From Stenotrophomonas maltophilia (GTDB lineage Bacteria > Pseudomonadota > Gammaproteobacteria > Xanthomonadales > Xanthomonadaceae): a stretch of DNA of 64,000 bases. Each line of letters begins with the position of its first letter. Position 1 is the stretch's first letter. Below, piece by piece: positions 18,626 to 28,367 of this stretch. The position numbers and the translations under genes were made by a program. The stretch covers positions 2,002,001 through 2,066,000 of the forward strand of contig NZ_LT906480.1 of assembly GCF_900186865.1 (NCBI RefSeq), given 5' to 3'. Under the pieces are notes generated by a model, which had not been told where the DNA came from, searched no databases, and saw only the letters and a list, made by a program, of their open reading frames with translations.

Positions 18626-20515
18626 TCAGGCCGACAGCTCAAGCAGCAGCTTGTTCAGGCGCGCCACATAGGCGCCCGGGTCCTTCAGGCTGTCGCCGGC
18701 GGCCAGCGCGGCCTGGTCGAACAGCACCCGGCCCAGATCGTCGAAGCGCGCGCCATCGGCTTCGGCATCGAGCTTGGCGATCAGCGGGTGGCCCGGGTTG
18801 ATCTCCAGCACCGGCTTGCTGTCCGGCACCTTCTGCCCGCTGGCTTCCAGGATCTGGCGCATCTGCAGGCCCAGGTCCTGTTCGCCGATGGCCAGCACCG
18901 CCGGCGAATCGGTCAGGCGGTGCGACACGCGCACTTCGGCCACGTCATCGCCCAGCACCGCCTTCAGGCGCTCGACCAGACCCTGCTTGTTCTTCGCTGC
19001 CGCTTCCTGCTCCTGCTTGTCCGCTTCGGTTTCCAGCGCGCCCAGGTCCAGGTCGCCACGAGCGATGTCGACGAAGCCCTTGCCGTCGAAATCGGTCAGG
19101 TAGCCCATCAGCCACTCGTCGATGCGGTCGGTCAGCAGCAGCACTTCCACGCCCTTCTTGCGGAACACTTCCAGGTGCGGGCTGTTGCGCACCTGGCTGT
19201 AGCTCTCGCCGGTCAGGTAATAGATCTTGTTCTGGCCTTCGGTCATGCGGCCGAGGTAATCGGCCAGCGACACGCTCTGCGCATCGCCGTCGCCACGGGT
19301 GGAGGCGAAGCGCAGCAGGCCGGCCACCTTCTCGCGGTTGTTGTAGTCCTCGGCCGGGCCTTCCTTCAGCACCTGGCCGAATTCCTTCCAGAACGTGGCG
19401 TACTGCTCGGGCTTGTCGGCGGCCAGCTTCTCCAGCATGTCCAGCGAGCGCTTGGTCAGCGCCGCCTTCATCGAATCGATGACCGGGCCGGACTGCAGGA
19501 TCTCGCGCGAGACATTCAGCGACAGGTCGTTGGAGTCGACCACGCCCTTGATGAAGCGCAGGTACAGCGGCAGGAACTGCTCGGCCTGGTCCATCACGAA
19601 CACGCGCTGCACGTACAGCTTCAGGCCCTTGGGCGCATCGCGGTGATACAGGTCGAACGGCGCGCGGCCGGGCACATACAGCAGCGAGGTGTACTCCAGC
19701 TTGCCTTCGACCTTGTTGTGGCTCCACGCCAGCGGATCGCTGTGGTCGTGTGCCACGTGCTTGTAGAACTCGGTGTACTCGGCGTCGCTGATCTCGGTGC
19801 GCGGGCGGGTCCACAGCGCGCTGGCGCGGTTGACGGTCTCCCACTCGCCGGCAGCGCCGTCTTCGCCTACCTTCGGCATCTGGATCGGCAGGCCGATGTG
19901 GTCCGAATACTTCTTGAGAATGCTGCGCAGGCGCCAGCCATCGGCGAAGTCGTGCTCGCCGTCCTTCAGGTGCAGGACGATGCGGGTGCCGCGTTCGGCC
20001 TTGTCGATGGTGGCGACATCGAAATCGCCTTCGCCACGCGAGGTCCAGCGCACGCCCTCGGCGGCGGCCAGGCCGGCGCGGCGCGAGGTCACTTCCACTT
20101 CGTCGGCGACGATGAAGGCGCTGTAGAAGCCGACGCCGAACTGGCCGATCAGCTGCGAATCCTTCTTCTGGTCGCCGGACAGCTGGCGGAGGAAATCGCC
20201 GGTGCCGGACTTGGCGATCGTGCCGAGGTGGGCGATGGCTTCGGCGCGGCTCATGCCGATGCCGTTGTCTTCGATGGTGATGGTGTGGGCGGCGGGGTCG
20301 AAGCTGACGCGCACGCGCAGCTCGCTGTCGCCTAACAGCAGGGCCGGCTGGGTCAGGGCTTCGAAGCGCAGCTTGTCGGCGGCGTCGGCGGCATTGGAGA
20401 CCAGCTCGCGGAGGAAGATTTCCTTGTTGGAGTACAGCGAGTGGATCATCAGCTGCAGCAGCTGCTTGACTTCGGTCTGGAAGCCAAGGGTTTCGGTCTG
20501 GGTGGTCTCGGTCAT
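18626..20515 (-). CDS. htpG: Molecular chaperone HtpG (Hsp90)
   Basis: 629 residues. N-terminal GHKL ATPase: [20 protein letters not shown] (Mg-binding Asn), [11 protein letters not shown], and [15 protein letters not shown]; middle domain with RRVFVMD-like [17 protein letters not shown]-terminal dimerisation domain ending NKLLLELSA. Cytoplasmic ATP-dependent folding factor. ATG 20515 begins [20 protein letters not shown], the usual start; the longer open frame upstream covers dispersed repeats. Confidence 0.97.
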   Translation of the reverse strand: MTETTQTETLGFQTEVKQLLQLMIHSLYSNKEIFLRELVSNAADAADKLRFEALTQPALLLGDSELRVRVSFDPAAHTITIEDNGIGMSRAEAIAHLGTIAKSGTGDFLRQLSGDQKKDSQLIGQFGVGFYSAFIVADEVEVTSRRAGLAAAEGVRWTSRGEGDFDVATIDKAERGTRIVLHLKDGEHDFADGWRLRSILKKYSDHIGLPIQMPKVGEDGAAGEWETVNRASALWTRPRTEISDAEYTEFYKHVAHDHSDPLAWSHNKVEGKLEYTSLLYVPGRAPFDLYHRDAPKGLKLYVQRVFVMDQAEQFLPLYLRFIKGVVDSNDLSLNVSREILQSGPVIDSMKAALTKRSLDMLEKLAADKPEQYATFWKEFGQVLKEGPAEDYNNREKVAGLLRFASTRGDGDAQSVSLADYLGRMTEGQNKIYYLTGESYSQVRNSPHLEVFRKKGVEVLLLTDRIDEWLMGYLTDFDGKGFVDIARGDLDLGALETEADKQEQEAAAKNKQGLVERLKAVLGDDVAEVRVSHRLTDSPAVLAIGEQDLGLQMRQILEASGQKVPDSKPVLEINPGHPLIAKLDAEADGARFDDLGRVLFDQAALAAGDSLKDPGAYVARLNKLLLELSA

Positions 20516-20600
20516 CGATAAGGCTCCATGTGCAATGCCGCGCCAGCGCGTGCGGCCTCGCCAAGGGGTATGGCTGATTGTCCCGAAATCAAGGGTTGGT

Positions 20601-20790
20601 CGGCAGGGCTTGCAGCCCTGCACCTGCAGAGGCCGAAGCAGCAGCAACAGCAACAGCAACAGCGGGCTATCCGTGGGATGGCGGGGCGGTGTGGGTGGGC
20701 AGGACACGCCGTGAACCCGTCCCTGGGGGCTCGATGGCGCCATCCATGGCGCCAACGGTCCTGCCAACCCACACCGCCCCGCCTCTGACA
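20601..20790 (+). repeat. Composite repeat element, copy A
   Basis: Order: small GCAGGGCT..AGCCCTGC hairpin, CACCTGCAGAGGCCGAAGC block, a short spacer with CAACAG repeats, then a long hairpin (20680-20783) whose arms GGCGGGGCGGTGTGGGT and complement flank the fixed core GACACGCCGTGAACCC. The same order and the trailing CTCTGACAGGT occur at 25961-26132. A 17-base block TCGATATCTGACAGATG at 20840-20856 recurs as its reverse complement at 26174-26190, further linking the two copies. Confidence 0.8.
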
Positions 20791-20856
20791 GGTTCCCGGT
20801 GACGGTGGCAACGGCTGGGCTTCTGATCTCATCAATTCCTTCGATATCTGACAGAT

Positions 20857-20883
20857 GTTCATCCACGCATGGCGTGGATCTAC
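20857..20883. repeat. SMAG-like stem-loop
   Basis: GTTCATCCACGCATGGCGTG with its complement and a CTAC end. It follows the TCGATATCTGACAGATG block, as another small hairpin does at 26149-26174 in the other copy. Confidence 0.7.
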
Positions 20884-20907
20884 TGCAGATCGCAGGAAAC
20901 TGTCGAA

Positions 20908-21089
20908 GGCGGGGTGGGGCCGGTTGAGGGGGCGTGAGCCGCATGGATGCGGCGACCGAGCTTACATGGACGTACTTGCAGCGTCCCCCTCGACCGGACC
21001 CACCCCGCCAATCCACAGGAAACCAGCTTTTGAAGTTGCTTCGGCCGTTGCTGTGGCTTCTGCGGGTGCCGGCCGCGGGCCGGCCGAAC
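20908..21089 (-). repeat. Composite repeat element, diverged copy in inverse orientation
   Basis: Read on the minus strand it begins with a GGCCGGCC hairpin, continues with CACCCGCAGAAGCC and CGGCCGAAGC blocks, then a long hairpin (20908-21009) with arms of the GGCGGGGTGGG type around a core containing CATGTAAGCTCGGTCGCC and GCATCCATGCGG. The order of parts equals copies A and B, but the core and arms have both changed. Confidence 0.75.
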
Positions 21090-21140
21090 TACAATCCCGC
21101 TCATGCTGAAATTCTCGAATGAACCCCGCCGGGGGCGCCT

Positions 21141-22255
<1,115 letters not shown>

Positions 22256-22315
22256 GCCCCGCTGTACCCGCACCCCATTACGTACAACACCACGCACCAT
22301 TCCGGGAGGAAACCC

Positions 22316-22807
22316 ATGAACACCACCATGCGCGCGATGCTGATCGCTTCGTTGGCCCTGGCCTTCACCGCTTGCAAGAAGGAAGAGGCCGCTCCGGTCG
22401 ACGAGGCCAAGCAGGCCCTGGTCGCCCCGGCCAAGGACGACGATGCAGGCTGGAAGAAGTACCTGCAGGAAGTGGCGATCCAGAACATGGGCAACATCAA
22501 CAACAGCCCGTTCCTGTACTACCTCTCCCCGGAATCGGACCCGGACTTCCAGTCCAAGTACGAGCGCCAGACCGAGAGCGCGACCCAGGCCGTGGCCCGT
22601 GGCGTGCAGCCGGGCAACATGCTGGCCTTCGGTTCGTCGGCCTCGGGCAAGATGGCTGACATGATCCAGGCCGTGTTCAAGGACGTGTCGCCGGATTCGA
22701 TGAAGGGCGTGCGCGTCGTCTTCATCGGCCAGTCGGCCGACAACGCCCGTGTGCAGGCTGCGATCCAGCCGACCGGCGCCGAGTACATTTTCGTCGAAGC
22801 CAAGTAA
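22316..22807 (+). CDS. Conserved lipoprotein of unknown function
   Basis: 163 residues. Lipobox LAFTACKK puts the lipidated cysteine at residue 20; the +2/+3 lysines follow. A charged linker precedes a compact domain (YLQEVAIQNMGNINNSPFLY, MLAFGSSASGKMADMIQAVF, VRVVFIGQSADNARVQAAI, GAEYIFVEAK), which looks like an alpha/beta fold but carries no motif I recognise. The GSSASGK string resembles a P-loop only superficially and the site is extracytoplasmic. It sits between coaD and the ferredoxin gene on the same strand; good RBS GGGAGG upstream. Confidence 0.8.
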   Translation: MNTTMRAMLIASLALAFTACKKEEAAPVDEAKQALVAPAKDDDAGWKKYLQEVAIQNMGNINNSPFLYYLSPESDPDFQSKYERQTESATQAVARGVQPGNMLAFGSSASGKMADMIQAVFKDVSPDSMKGVRVVFIGQSADNARVQAAIQPTGAEYIFVEAK

Positions 22808-22939
22808 GACCGAGCCATGGCGGCCATGCTCCGGCATGGCCCGGGCGGCGTCCTGCAAGGGCGCCGCTGATGACCTGACCGGCCCGCGCGCCCGCGCTGG
22901 CCGGTCCTTTGTCCCAGGGCGCGGGCGAGGAGTATCGCC

Positions 22940-23221
22940 GTGTCGCTGAAAATCAACGAGCTCTGCGTCAACTGCGACGTATGCGAGCCGGCCTGCCCGA
23001 ACCAGGCCATTGCGATGGGTGAAACCATCTACGTGATCGACCCTGCGCGCTGCACCGAATGCGTGGGCCATTTCGACGAGCCACAGTGCGTGGTCGTCTG
23101 CCCGGTCGAGTGCATCGACCCGGACCCGGAGATCGTGGAAACGGAAGACCAGCTGCTGGCCAAGCTGCGCCAGCTGCAGCACGATCACCCCGAACTCTAT
23201 GCGGAGCCCCCATCCGAATGA
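22940..23221 (+). CDS. YfhL-family 4Fe-4S ferredoxin
   Basis: 93 residues with two clusters: CVNCDVCEPACP near the N-terminus, then CTECVGHFDEPQCVVVCPVEC, where the extended spacing in the second motif and the C-terminal helical tail are typical of YfhL/Allochromatium-type 2[4Fe-4S] ferredoxins. Such genes commonly lie next to coaD. GTG 22940 with an upstream GGGCGAGGAG is the likely start. The stop overlaps the ATG of ggt. Confidence 0.92.
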   Translation: MSLKINELCVNCDVCEPACPNQAIAMGETIYVIDPARCTECVGHFDEPQCVVVCPVECIDPDPEIVETEDQLLAKLRQLQHDHPELYAEPPSE

Positions 23222-24948
23222 AGACGCTGATCGTCCGACCCCTGCTGCTGCTCGGCCTGCTGCTGAGCCCGATCGCCTGGGCTGACAGCCCGGCCCGTGC
23301 CGAACGCCCCGATGGCGCGGCCATTGCCAGTGGCCATGCGCTGGCGACCCAGGCCGGCATCGACATCCTGGCGCAGGGTGGCAATGCCTTCGACGCCGCG
23401 GTGGCGGTATCGTCCACGCTGGCGGTGGTCGAGCCGATCAGTTCCGGGCTGGGCGGTGGTGGCTTCTTCCTGCTGCACGACGCGGCCACCGGCAAGGACG
23501 TGATGCTGGACGCGCGCGAGACCGCGCCGGCCGCGGCAACGCCGCAGGCCTTCCTCGACAAGCAGGGCAACCTCGACCGTGACCGCTCGGTCAACGGTGC
23601 GTGGTCGGCCGGTATTCCGGGCCTGCCTGCGGCGCTGGTCGAGCTGTCGGCCAAGCACGGCAAGCTGCCGCTGTCTGCATCGCTGCAGCCGGCGATCCGC
23701 ATCGCGCGCGAAGGCTTCCCGGTCTACGACCGCATGGCCAAGGGCTATGCCTCTCGCCGTGAGGTGATGGAGCGCTATCCCGGCACCCGTGAGGTCTACC
23801 TGCGCAACGGCAAGCCGATCGCCAGCGGTGACCTGTTCAAGCAGCCGGAGCTGGCACAGACGCTGGAGCGCTTGGCCGCAGGTGGCTTCGATGGCTTCTA
23901 CAAGGGCCAGACCGGAAAGCTGTTGCTGGCCGGCGTGAAGCAGGCCGGCGGCAAGTGGACCGCTGAAGAGCTGGCCGGCTATCGCGTGAAGCAGCGCGAA
24001 CCGATCGTGTTCAACTACAACGGCTGGAAGATCACCACCGCGCCGCCGCCGTCGTCCGGTGGCATCGCGCTGGCCAGCATGCTGCAGATCCTGGAAGGCT
24101 GGGACATCAACAAGATGGACCCGGCGCACCGCACCCACCTGGTGGTGGAGTCGATGCGCCGTGCCTACCGCGACCGCACCTTCTTCCTCGGCGATCCGGA
24201 CTTCGTGCAGATCCCGCAGAAGGTGCTGACCAGCAAGGACTACGCACAGGGCCTGCGGGCGACCATCCATCCGGAGAAGGCCACGCCCAGCGACCTGCTG
24301 TCGGGCAACCCGACCCCGCTGGAAGACGACGAGACCACGCACTTCTCGATCATCGACCGTGACGGCAACCGGGTCGGCGCGACCCAGACCGTCAACCTGC
24401 TGTACGGCTCGGGGCTGATTCCGAAGGGCACCGGCGTGCTGCTGAACAACGAGATGGACGACTTCGCGCTGAAGCCGGGCACGCCCAACGCGTTCGGCGT
24501 GATGGGCTACGAGGCCAATGCGCCGAAGGCGGGCAAGCGCATGCTCAGCTCGATGACCCCGACCTTCATGGAGAACGCCGACAAGGTGGTGGTGCTGGGC
24601 ACCCCGGGTGGCAGCCGCATCATCACCATGGTGCTGCTGGGTATCCTCGGCTACGACGCCGGCCTGGACGCGCAGCAGGTTGCCGCGCTGCCGCGCTACC
24701 ACCACCAGTGGTTGCCGGACCTGATCGAAGCCGAGGACGATGCATTCGACGCGGCCACGGTGAAGCAGCTGCAGGCGATGGGTCACAAGATCGACCTGCC
24801 GGGCAATGTGGCCGCCGGGGGCCGCGGGTCCAGCCACGTGTGGGGCAACCTGCAGACCGTGGAATGGGACCGGAAGGCCAACAAGCTGTTTGGCGGCAGC
24901 GACCCGCGCAACCCGGTGGGCAGCGCCCTGGTCGTGCCGGCACGCTGA
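23218..24948 (+). CDS. ggt: Gamma-glutamyltransferase
   Basis: 576 residues with a signal peptide (MKTLIVRPLLLLGLLLSPIA, cleavage after AWA). Periplasmic N-terminal nucleophile hydrolase that cleaves glutathione and other gamma-glutamyl compounds and self-cleaves into two subunits. The catalytic threonine is the first T or second of DDETTHFSIIDRDGN (about residue 378); GGFFLL, GSGLIPKGTGVLLNNEMDDF and GTPGGSRIIT are also conserved. ATG overlaps the ferredoxin stop by four bases. A clear terminator lies about 45 bases after the stop. Confidence 0.95.
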   Translation: MKTLIVRPLLLLGLLLSPIAWADSPARAERPDGAAIASGHALATQAGIDILAQGGNAFDAAVAVSSTLAVVEPISSGLGGGGFFLLHDAATGKDVMLDARETAPAAATPQAFLDKQGNLDRDRSVNGAWSAGIPGLPAALVELSAKHGKLPLSASLQPAIRIAREGFPVYDRMAKGYASRREVMERYPGTREVYLRNGKPIASGDLFKQPELAQTLERLAAGGFDGFYKGQTGKLLLAGVKQAGGKWTAEELAGYRVKQREPIVFNYNGWKITTAPPPSSGGIALASMLQILEGWDINKMDPAHRTHLVVESMRRAYRDRTFFLGDPDFVQIPQKVLTSKDYAQGLRATIHPEKATPSDLLSGNPTPLEDDETTHFSIIDRDGNRVGATQTVNLLYGSGLIPKGTGVLLNNEMDDFALKPGTPNAFGVMGYEANAPKAGKRMLSSMTPTFMENADKVVVLGTPGGSRIITMVLLGILGYDAGLDAQQVAALPRYHHQWLPDLIEAEDDAFDAATVKQLQAMGHKIDLPGNVAAGGRGSSHVWGNLQTVEWDRKANKLFGGSDPRNPVGSALVVPAR

Positions 24949-24991
24949 TCCGGTCGGGCCGGCCGCTGGCCGCCAATCTGGCTGTTTACCG

Positions 24992-25020
24992 AAACCCCGC
25001 CCTTGACGGCGGGGTTTTCT
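24992..25020 (+). terminator. Rho-independent terminator after ggt
   Basis: AACCCCGCC and GGCGGGGTT form a 9-bp stem with a short CTTGAC loop followed by TTTTCTGTTTCC. It ends the rsmD-to-ggt transcription unit. Confidence 0.9.
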
Positions 25021-25068
25021 GTTTCCTTTCTAGCGATTATTTAACGAGCCGGCGCCGATAATCGACAC

Positions 25069-25956
25069 ATGAAACTCTGGTCTATTCGTGGAAACTCGCA
25101 GCGCCTCGACGGCGGCGCGATGTTCGGCAACGCGCCGCGCGCGTTGTGGGAAAAATGGGCGGCACCGGACGAGCTCAATCGCATCGAGCTGGCCTGCCGT
25201 GCGCTGCTTGCCAGCCCGCTGGAAGGCAAGACCGTGCTGTTTGAAACCGGTATCGGGGCGTTCTTCGATCCGCGCATGCGTGAGCGCTATGGCGTGCAGG
25301 AAAGCCAGCACGTACTGATCGATTCGCTGCGCGAAGCAGGTTTCGAGCACGAGGACATTGATGTCGTCGTGCTCAGCCACCTGCATTTCGATCATGCCGG
25401 TGGCCTGCTGGCGGCATGGAGCGAAGGGCGTGAGCCGGAACTGCTGTTCCCCAATGCGACCTATGTGGTCGGTGCGCAGCATTGGCAGCGCGCCATGCAG
25501 CCGCATCCGCGCGACCGTGCCAGCTTCATTCCGGAGCTGCCTGGCCTGCTGCAGGCCAGCGGTCGCCTGGAAGTGGTGGACGGCGAGTATTCGAAGGTTC
25601 TGGGTCGCAGCGTTCGCTTCAGCTACAGCGATGGCCACACGCCGGGGTTGATGCTGGCCGAGATCGTCGGCCACGCGCACGCCGGCGAAGATGCGCACGG
25701 CGGGGTGGTGTTCTGTGCCGACCTGATCCCGGGGCGCTCATGGGTACACGTGCCGATCACCATGGGCTACGACCGCAATGCCGAGCTCCTGATCGACGAG
25801 AAGCGGCAGTTCCTTGAGGACAAGCTGGCGCGCAACGTGCATCTGTTTTTCACCCACGACCCGCAGGTGGCGCTGGCGCAGCTGGGTCGCGATGACAAGG
25901 GGCGTTTCGTGACCCTGCACGAGCAGGGTGAACTGAAGGCGCGCGCGCTGGGGTGA
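25069..25956 (+). CDS. Metallo-beta-lactamase-fold hydrolase
   Basis: 295 residues, no signal peptide. The metal motif [10 protein letters not shown] (HxHxDH) is at about residue 101, with later ligands in [10 protein letters not shown] (H) , [10 protein letters not shown] (D) and FFTHDP (H). This arrangement fits the broad family that includes N-acyl-homoserine lactonases, but also many esterases and thioesterases. Substrate unknown. Monocistronic between a terminator and a repeat element. Given a LuxR solo in the same region (48635), an acyl-homoserine lactone substrate is possible but unproven. Confidence 0.85.
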   Translation: MKLWSIRGNSQRLDGGAMFGNAPRALWEKWAAPDELNRIELACRALLASPLEGKTVLFETGIGAFFDPRMRERYGVQESQHVLIDSLREAGFEHEDIDVVVLSHLHFDHAGGLLAAWSEGREPELLFPNATYVVGAQHWQRAMQPHPRDRASFIPELPGLLQASGRLEVVDGEYSKVLGRSVRFSYSDGHTPGLMLAEIVGHAHAGEDAHGGVVFCADLIPGRSWVHVPITMGYDRNAELLIDEKRQFLEDKLARNVHLFFTHDPQVALAQLGRDDKGRFVTLHEQGELKARALG

Positions 25957-25960
25957 CGGG

Positions 25961-26190
25961 TGTTCGGCAGGGCTGCTCCCTGCACCTGCAGAAGCCGAAG
26001 CAAGATCAAGAACGGCATTCCGTGGGATGGCGGGGCGGTGTGGGTGGTCAGGACACGCCGTAAACCCATCCATGGGGCTCGATGGCGCCATCCACGGCGC
26101 CTGCCCACCCACACCGCCCCCACCTCTGACAGGTGGCCGGTGGCTATTGGTGGGTGCCGACCGTTGGTCGGCACATCTGTCAGATATCGA
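25961..26190 (+). repeat. Composite repeat element, copy B
   Basis: Parallel to copy A: GTTCGGCAGGGCT, CACCTGCAGAAGCCGAAGC, spacer, GTGGGATGGCGGGGCGGTGT, then core GACACGCCGTAAACCCATCC inside a long hairpin (26029-26120), CTCTGACAGGT, a small GTGGGTGCCGACC hairpin (26149-26174) and CATCTGTCAGATATCGA. The core agrees better with the element at 235-338 than with copy A, although the arms match copy A. Confidence 0.82.
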
Positions 26191-26263
26191 TATTCAAATG
26201 GGGTCGAATGCCATTGCTGTGCAACGGGCTCTGCCCCCATTCGATTGAACTGGACGAGCGATG

Positions 26264-26557
26264 CTACGACGCCTTCAGGCAGCTGCTCATGAAGGTCTTG
26301 CGCGCGTCACCGGCCAGCTTCTTGGCACCCGCGTCAGCGTTGCACTTGCGCATGCGTTCCTGTTGCGCGTTGGCCGGCTTGGCTTCGGCAGCGTGGCCAC
26401 TGAGGCAGGAACTCTGCGCGGTCTTGTAGGCGTCACCCTTCAAGCCCTTGTTCTTGGCCGAGCAGTCGGCCATGCGCTGCTGCTGCGGCGTGGTGGCATT
26501 GGCAGCCAGGGGCAGGCCGACCAGCAGGGCAGCGGCCAGCAGGAAAGAAGCTTTCAT
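26264..26557 (-). CDS. psiF: PsiF-family periplasmic protein
   Basis: 97 residues. Signal peptide MKASFLLAAALLVGLPLAANA, then two copies of a cysteine-containing repeat: QQQRMADCSAKNKGLKGDAY..SSCL and QQERMRKCNADAGAKKLAGD..SSCL. This double C...C repeat defines PsiF, named for phosphate-starvation induction in E. coli; its molecular role is unknown. It lies 1.8 kb from the phosphate-scavenging operon starting at 28368, but no clear Pho box is visible upstream. Confidence 0.9.
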   Translation of the reverse strand: MKASFLLAAALLVGLPLAANATTPQQQRMADCSAKNKGLKGDAYKTAQSSCLSGHAAEAKPANAQQERMRKCNADAGAKKLAGDARKTFMSSCLKAS

Positions 26558-26672
26558 CGAGAGCACTCCAAGCGGTGGCGGGTGCGCGGAGCATTGGCCT
26601 GCAGGCAGCAAGGCCACGTGAAGAATCGTGCCTCGGCAGCGACCGCTTGCAGGGGCATTCAGATCGGCGTAT

Positions 26673-26694
26673 TACTTAGCCATATGGGTAAGTA
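26673..26694. promoter_or_regulatory. Palindromic operator over the arsR-type start codon
   Basis: TACTTA at 26673-26678 and TAAGTA at 26689-26694 are perfect inverted arms around GCCATATGGG; only one internal pair fails. The ATG of the ArsR-family gene (26684-26686) lies in the centre. The position fits autorepression by an ArsR dimer. Confidence 0.65.
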
Positions 26695-27043
26695 TGATCC
26701 CGCCATTCAAGACGTGTTCCAGGCACTGGCCGACCCCACCCGATGCGCGATCGTGGCGGCGCTGGGGCAGGGGCCGCGCACGGTGTCGACCTTGGCCGAG
26801 CCTTTTGAGATGGCCTTGCCCTCGCTGATGAAGCATCTGGCCGTGCTGGAGCGCAGTGGCGTGGTGCGCAGTCGCAAGCAGGGGCGTGTACGCACCTGCG
26901 AACTGGTGCCGGAACGGTTGGGCCAGGCCGAGCAATGGCTGGCCGCGCAGCGCGTCGTGTGGGCAGCGCGCGCCGACCGCATGGTCGAGTTTGTCGAAAC
27001 CCTTCACCGACAGGAGCAGGCCCATGGCCGTAGACGCAGGTAA
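26684..27043 (+). CDS. ArsR-family transcriptional regulator
   Basis: 119 residues with a winged helix: IQDVFQALADPTRCAIVAAL, TVSTLAEPFEMALPSLMKHLAVLERSGVV (recognition helix) and RKQGRVRTCEL (wing). No metal-binding CxC motif in the DNA-binding helix, so it belongs to the non-metal ArsR group typically paired with an SRPBCC/AHSA1 gene, as here; the two genes overlap by 20 bases. Probably represses the pair by binding the palindrome that spans its own start codon. Ligand unknown. Confidence 0.9.
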   Translation: MGKYDPAIQDVFQALADPTRCAIVAALGQGPRTVSTLAEPFEMALPSLMKHLAVLERSGVVRSRKQGRVRTCELVPERLGQAEQWLAAQRVVWAARADRMVEFVETLHRQEQAHGRRRR

Positions 27044-27503
27044 CAACCCCGAGACCGATCTGGTCATCAGTCGCGTACTGAACGCACCGCGCGCCGCCCT
27101 GTGGCGGGCGTGGACCGACCCGGAGCTGCTGCGCCAGTGGTGGTGCCCGAAGCCGTGGTCCACCGAAGTGCGTGCCTTCGACCTGCGCCCGGGCGGCGCC
27201 TTCCACACCTTCATGCAGGGCCCCGACGGCGGCAGCAGTGACAACCCGGGCAGCTTTCTGGAGATCGTGCCGCAGCAGCGTCTGGTGTTCACCTCGATGC
27301 TGGGACCGGGTTGGCGGCCGCAGTCACCGTGGCTGGGCTTCACCGCCATCATCTCGATGGAGGATGAGGGCCAGGGCTGTCGTTACACCGCGCAGGTGAT
27401 GCACCCGGACAAGGCCCTGCGCGACCAGCATGAGCAGATGGGCTTCTTCGACGGCTGGAACACCGTCATCGGCCAGCTGGAAGCGTTCGCGGCCGGCCTG
27501 TAG
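27024..27503 (+). CDS. SRPBCC (AHSA1/Aha1-like) domain protein
   Basis: 159 residues. The START-like fold signature is seen in ISRVLNAPRAALWRAWTDPELLRQWW, FDLRPGGAFHTFM and GFFDGWNTVIGQLEAFA. Such proteins bind hydrophobic ligands; genes paired with ArsR regulators are common, with roles unknown. It starts inside the end of the regulator gene, which indicates translational coupling. Confidence 0.9.
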   Translation: MAVDAGNNPETDLVISRVLNAPRAALWRAWTDPELLRQWWCPKPWSTEVRAFDLRPGGAFHTFMQGPDGGSSDNPGSFLEIVPQQRLVFTSMLGPGWRPQSPWLGFTAIISMEDEGQGCRYTAQVMHPDKALRDQHEQMGFFDGWNTVIGQLEAFAAGL

Positions 27504-27518
27504 GCCGGCATCCGGGGT

Positions 27519-27555
27519 GGGGTCAGAGCCCTTTCTGCGAAAGGGATCCGACCCC
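27519..27555. repeat. GGGGTC...GACCCC stem-loop repeat
   Basis: GGGGTCAGAGCCCTTTCTGC and the mirror AAAGGGATCCGACCCC form a long imperfect hairpin between the convergent SRPBCC and upp genes. It belongs to a different sequence class from the GTAG-bordered units. Likely acts as a terminator-like barrier for both genes, although the T-tract is absent. Confidence 0.75.
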
Positions 27556-27566
27556 GGTTCACCGGA

Positions 27567-28199
27567 TCAGCCGACGCGGGTACCGAAGATGCGGTCACCG
27601 GCATCGCCCAGGCCGGGCAGGATGTAGCCCTTGTCGTTGAGCTGGGCATCGATGGCCGCGGTGTAGATTTCCACGTCCGGATGCACGGCCTTGACTGCTT
27701 CGATGCCTTCCGGCGCGGCCACCAGGAAGATGCCCTTGATGCGGCGGGCGCCGGCACGCTTGAGCATGTCGATGGTGGCGATCAGGGTGCCGCCGGTGGC
27801 CAGCATCGGGTCCAGGATCAGCGCGTCGCGTTCTTCCAGGCGGCCGGTCAGGCGCTCGAAGTAGGGCACCGGCTGCAGGGTTTCCTCATCGCGCTGCAGG
27901 CCGACCACGCTGACGCGTGCCGCCGGGATCAGCGACAGCACGCCGCTGAGCATGCCAAGGCCGGCGCGCAGGATCGGCACCACGGTGATCTTGGCACCGG
28001 CGATGCGCTGCACGGTGACCGGGCCGGCCCAGCCGGGCAGGGTGTGCGGCTCGGTGTCCAGGTCGGCGGTGGCCTCGTAGGCCAGCAGCGTGCCGAGCTC
28101 GTTGGCCAGTTCGCGGAAATCCTTGGTGCTGAGCGCAGCGTTGCGCATCAGGCCGATCTTGTGCTGCACCAGCGGGTGGCGCACTTCGACGATCTTCAT
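27567..28199 (-). CDS. upp: Uracil phosphoribosyltransferase
   Basis: 210 residues. Converts uracil and PRPP to UMP in pyrimidine salvage. [15 protein letters not shown] and the PRPP loop [22 protein letters not shown] are diagnostic; [17 protein letters not shown] closes the protein as in other Upp. ATG 28199. Single gene, divergent from the TonB-receptor operon across 168 bases. Confidence 0.97.
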   Translation of the reverse strand: MKIVEVRHPLVQHKIGLMRNAALSTKDFRELANELGTLLAYEATADLDTEPHTLPGWAGPVTVQRIAGAKITVVPILRAGLGMLSGVLSLIPAARVSVVGLQRDEETLQPVPYFERLTGRLEERDALILDPMLATGGTLIATIDMLKRAGARRIKGIFLVAAPEGIEAVKAVHPDVEIYTAAIDAQLNDKGYILPGLGDAGDRIFGTRVG

Positions 28200-28338
28200 G
28201 GTCGGGAAGGGGGATAAGGAGAGAGGACGCCATTTTGCCGGATTGGGCGCCCAACCCCAAACCGGGGCCGGAGACGGCCTGCATGAAATGTGCAGATGCA
28301 TGTCATTGCCATGCAACCTTGCGGACATACCGTGCAGA

Positions 28339-28359
28339 CCCATTCTTAACAGGAATGGG
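28339..28359 (+). promoter_or_regulatory. Hairpin masking the receptor gene's ribosome-binding site
   Basis: CCCATTC (28339-28345) pairs perfectly with GAATGGG (28353-28359) across a TTAACAG loop. The only good Shine-Dalgarno candidate for the GTG at 28368 is the GGGGA that ends this stem, so folding would hide it. This suggests translational control, or the match is fortuitous. Confidence 0.5.
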
Positions 28360-28367
28360 GATTCCCA

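Larger units (their letters stand above)
20516..21140. other. 625-bp repeat-filled gap between htpG and rsmD
   Basis: No gene is supported. The gap is built from three repeat units: a composite hairpin element (20601-20790), a small SMAG-like hairpin (20857-20883) and a second composite element in opposite orientation (20908-21089). A short hexanucleotide tract, CAGCAA repeated about three times, lies at 20640-20662. The promoters of htpG and rsmD must lie at the two ends. Confidence 0.75.

Noticed and set aside
22316..22807. P-loop in the lipoprotein (GSSASGK)
   Set aside because: Not a proper GxxxxGK[ST] context and the protein is exported, so nucleotide binding is unlikely.
28291..28320. 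Pho box upstream of the phosphate-scavenging operon
   Set aside because: ATGTCAT resembles one half-site but the second half does not match the CTGTCAT consensus; left as unsupported.
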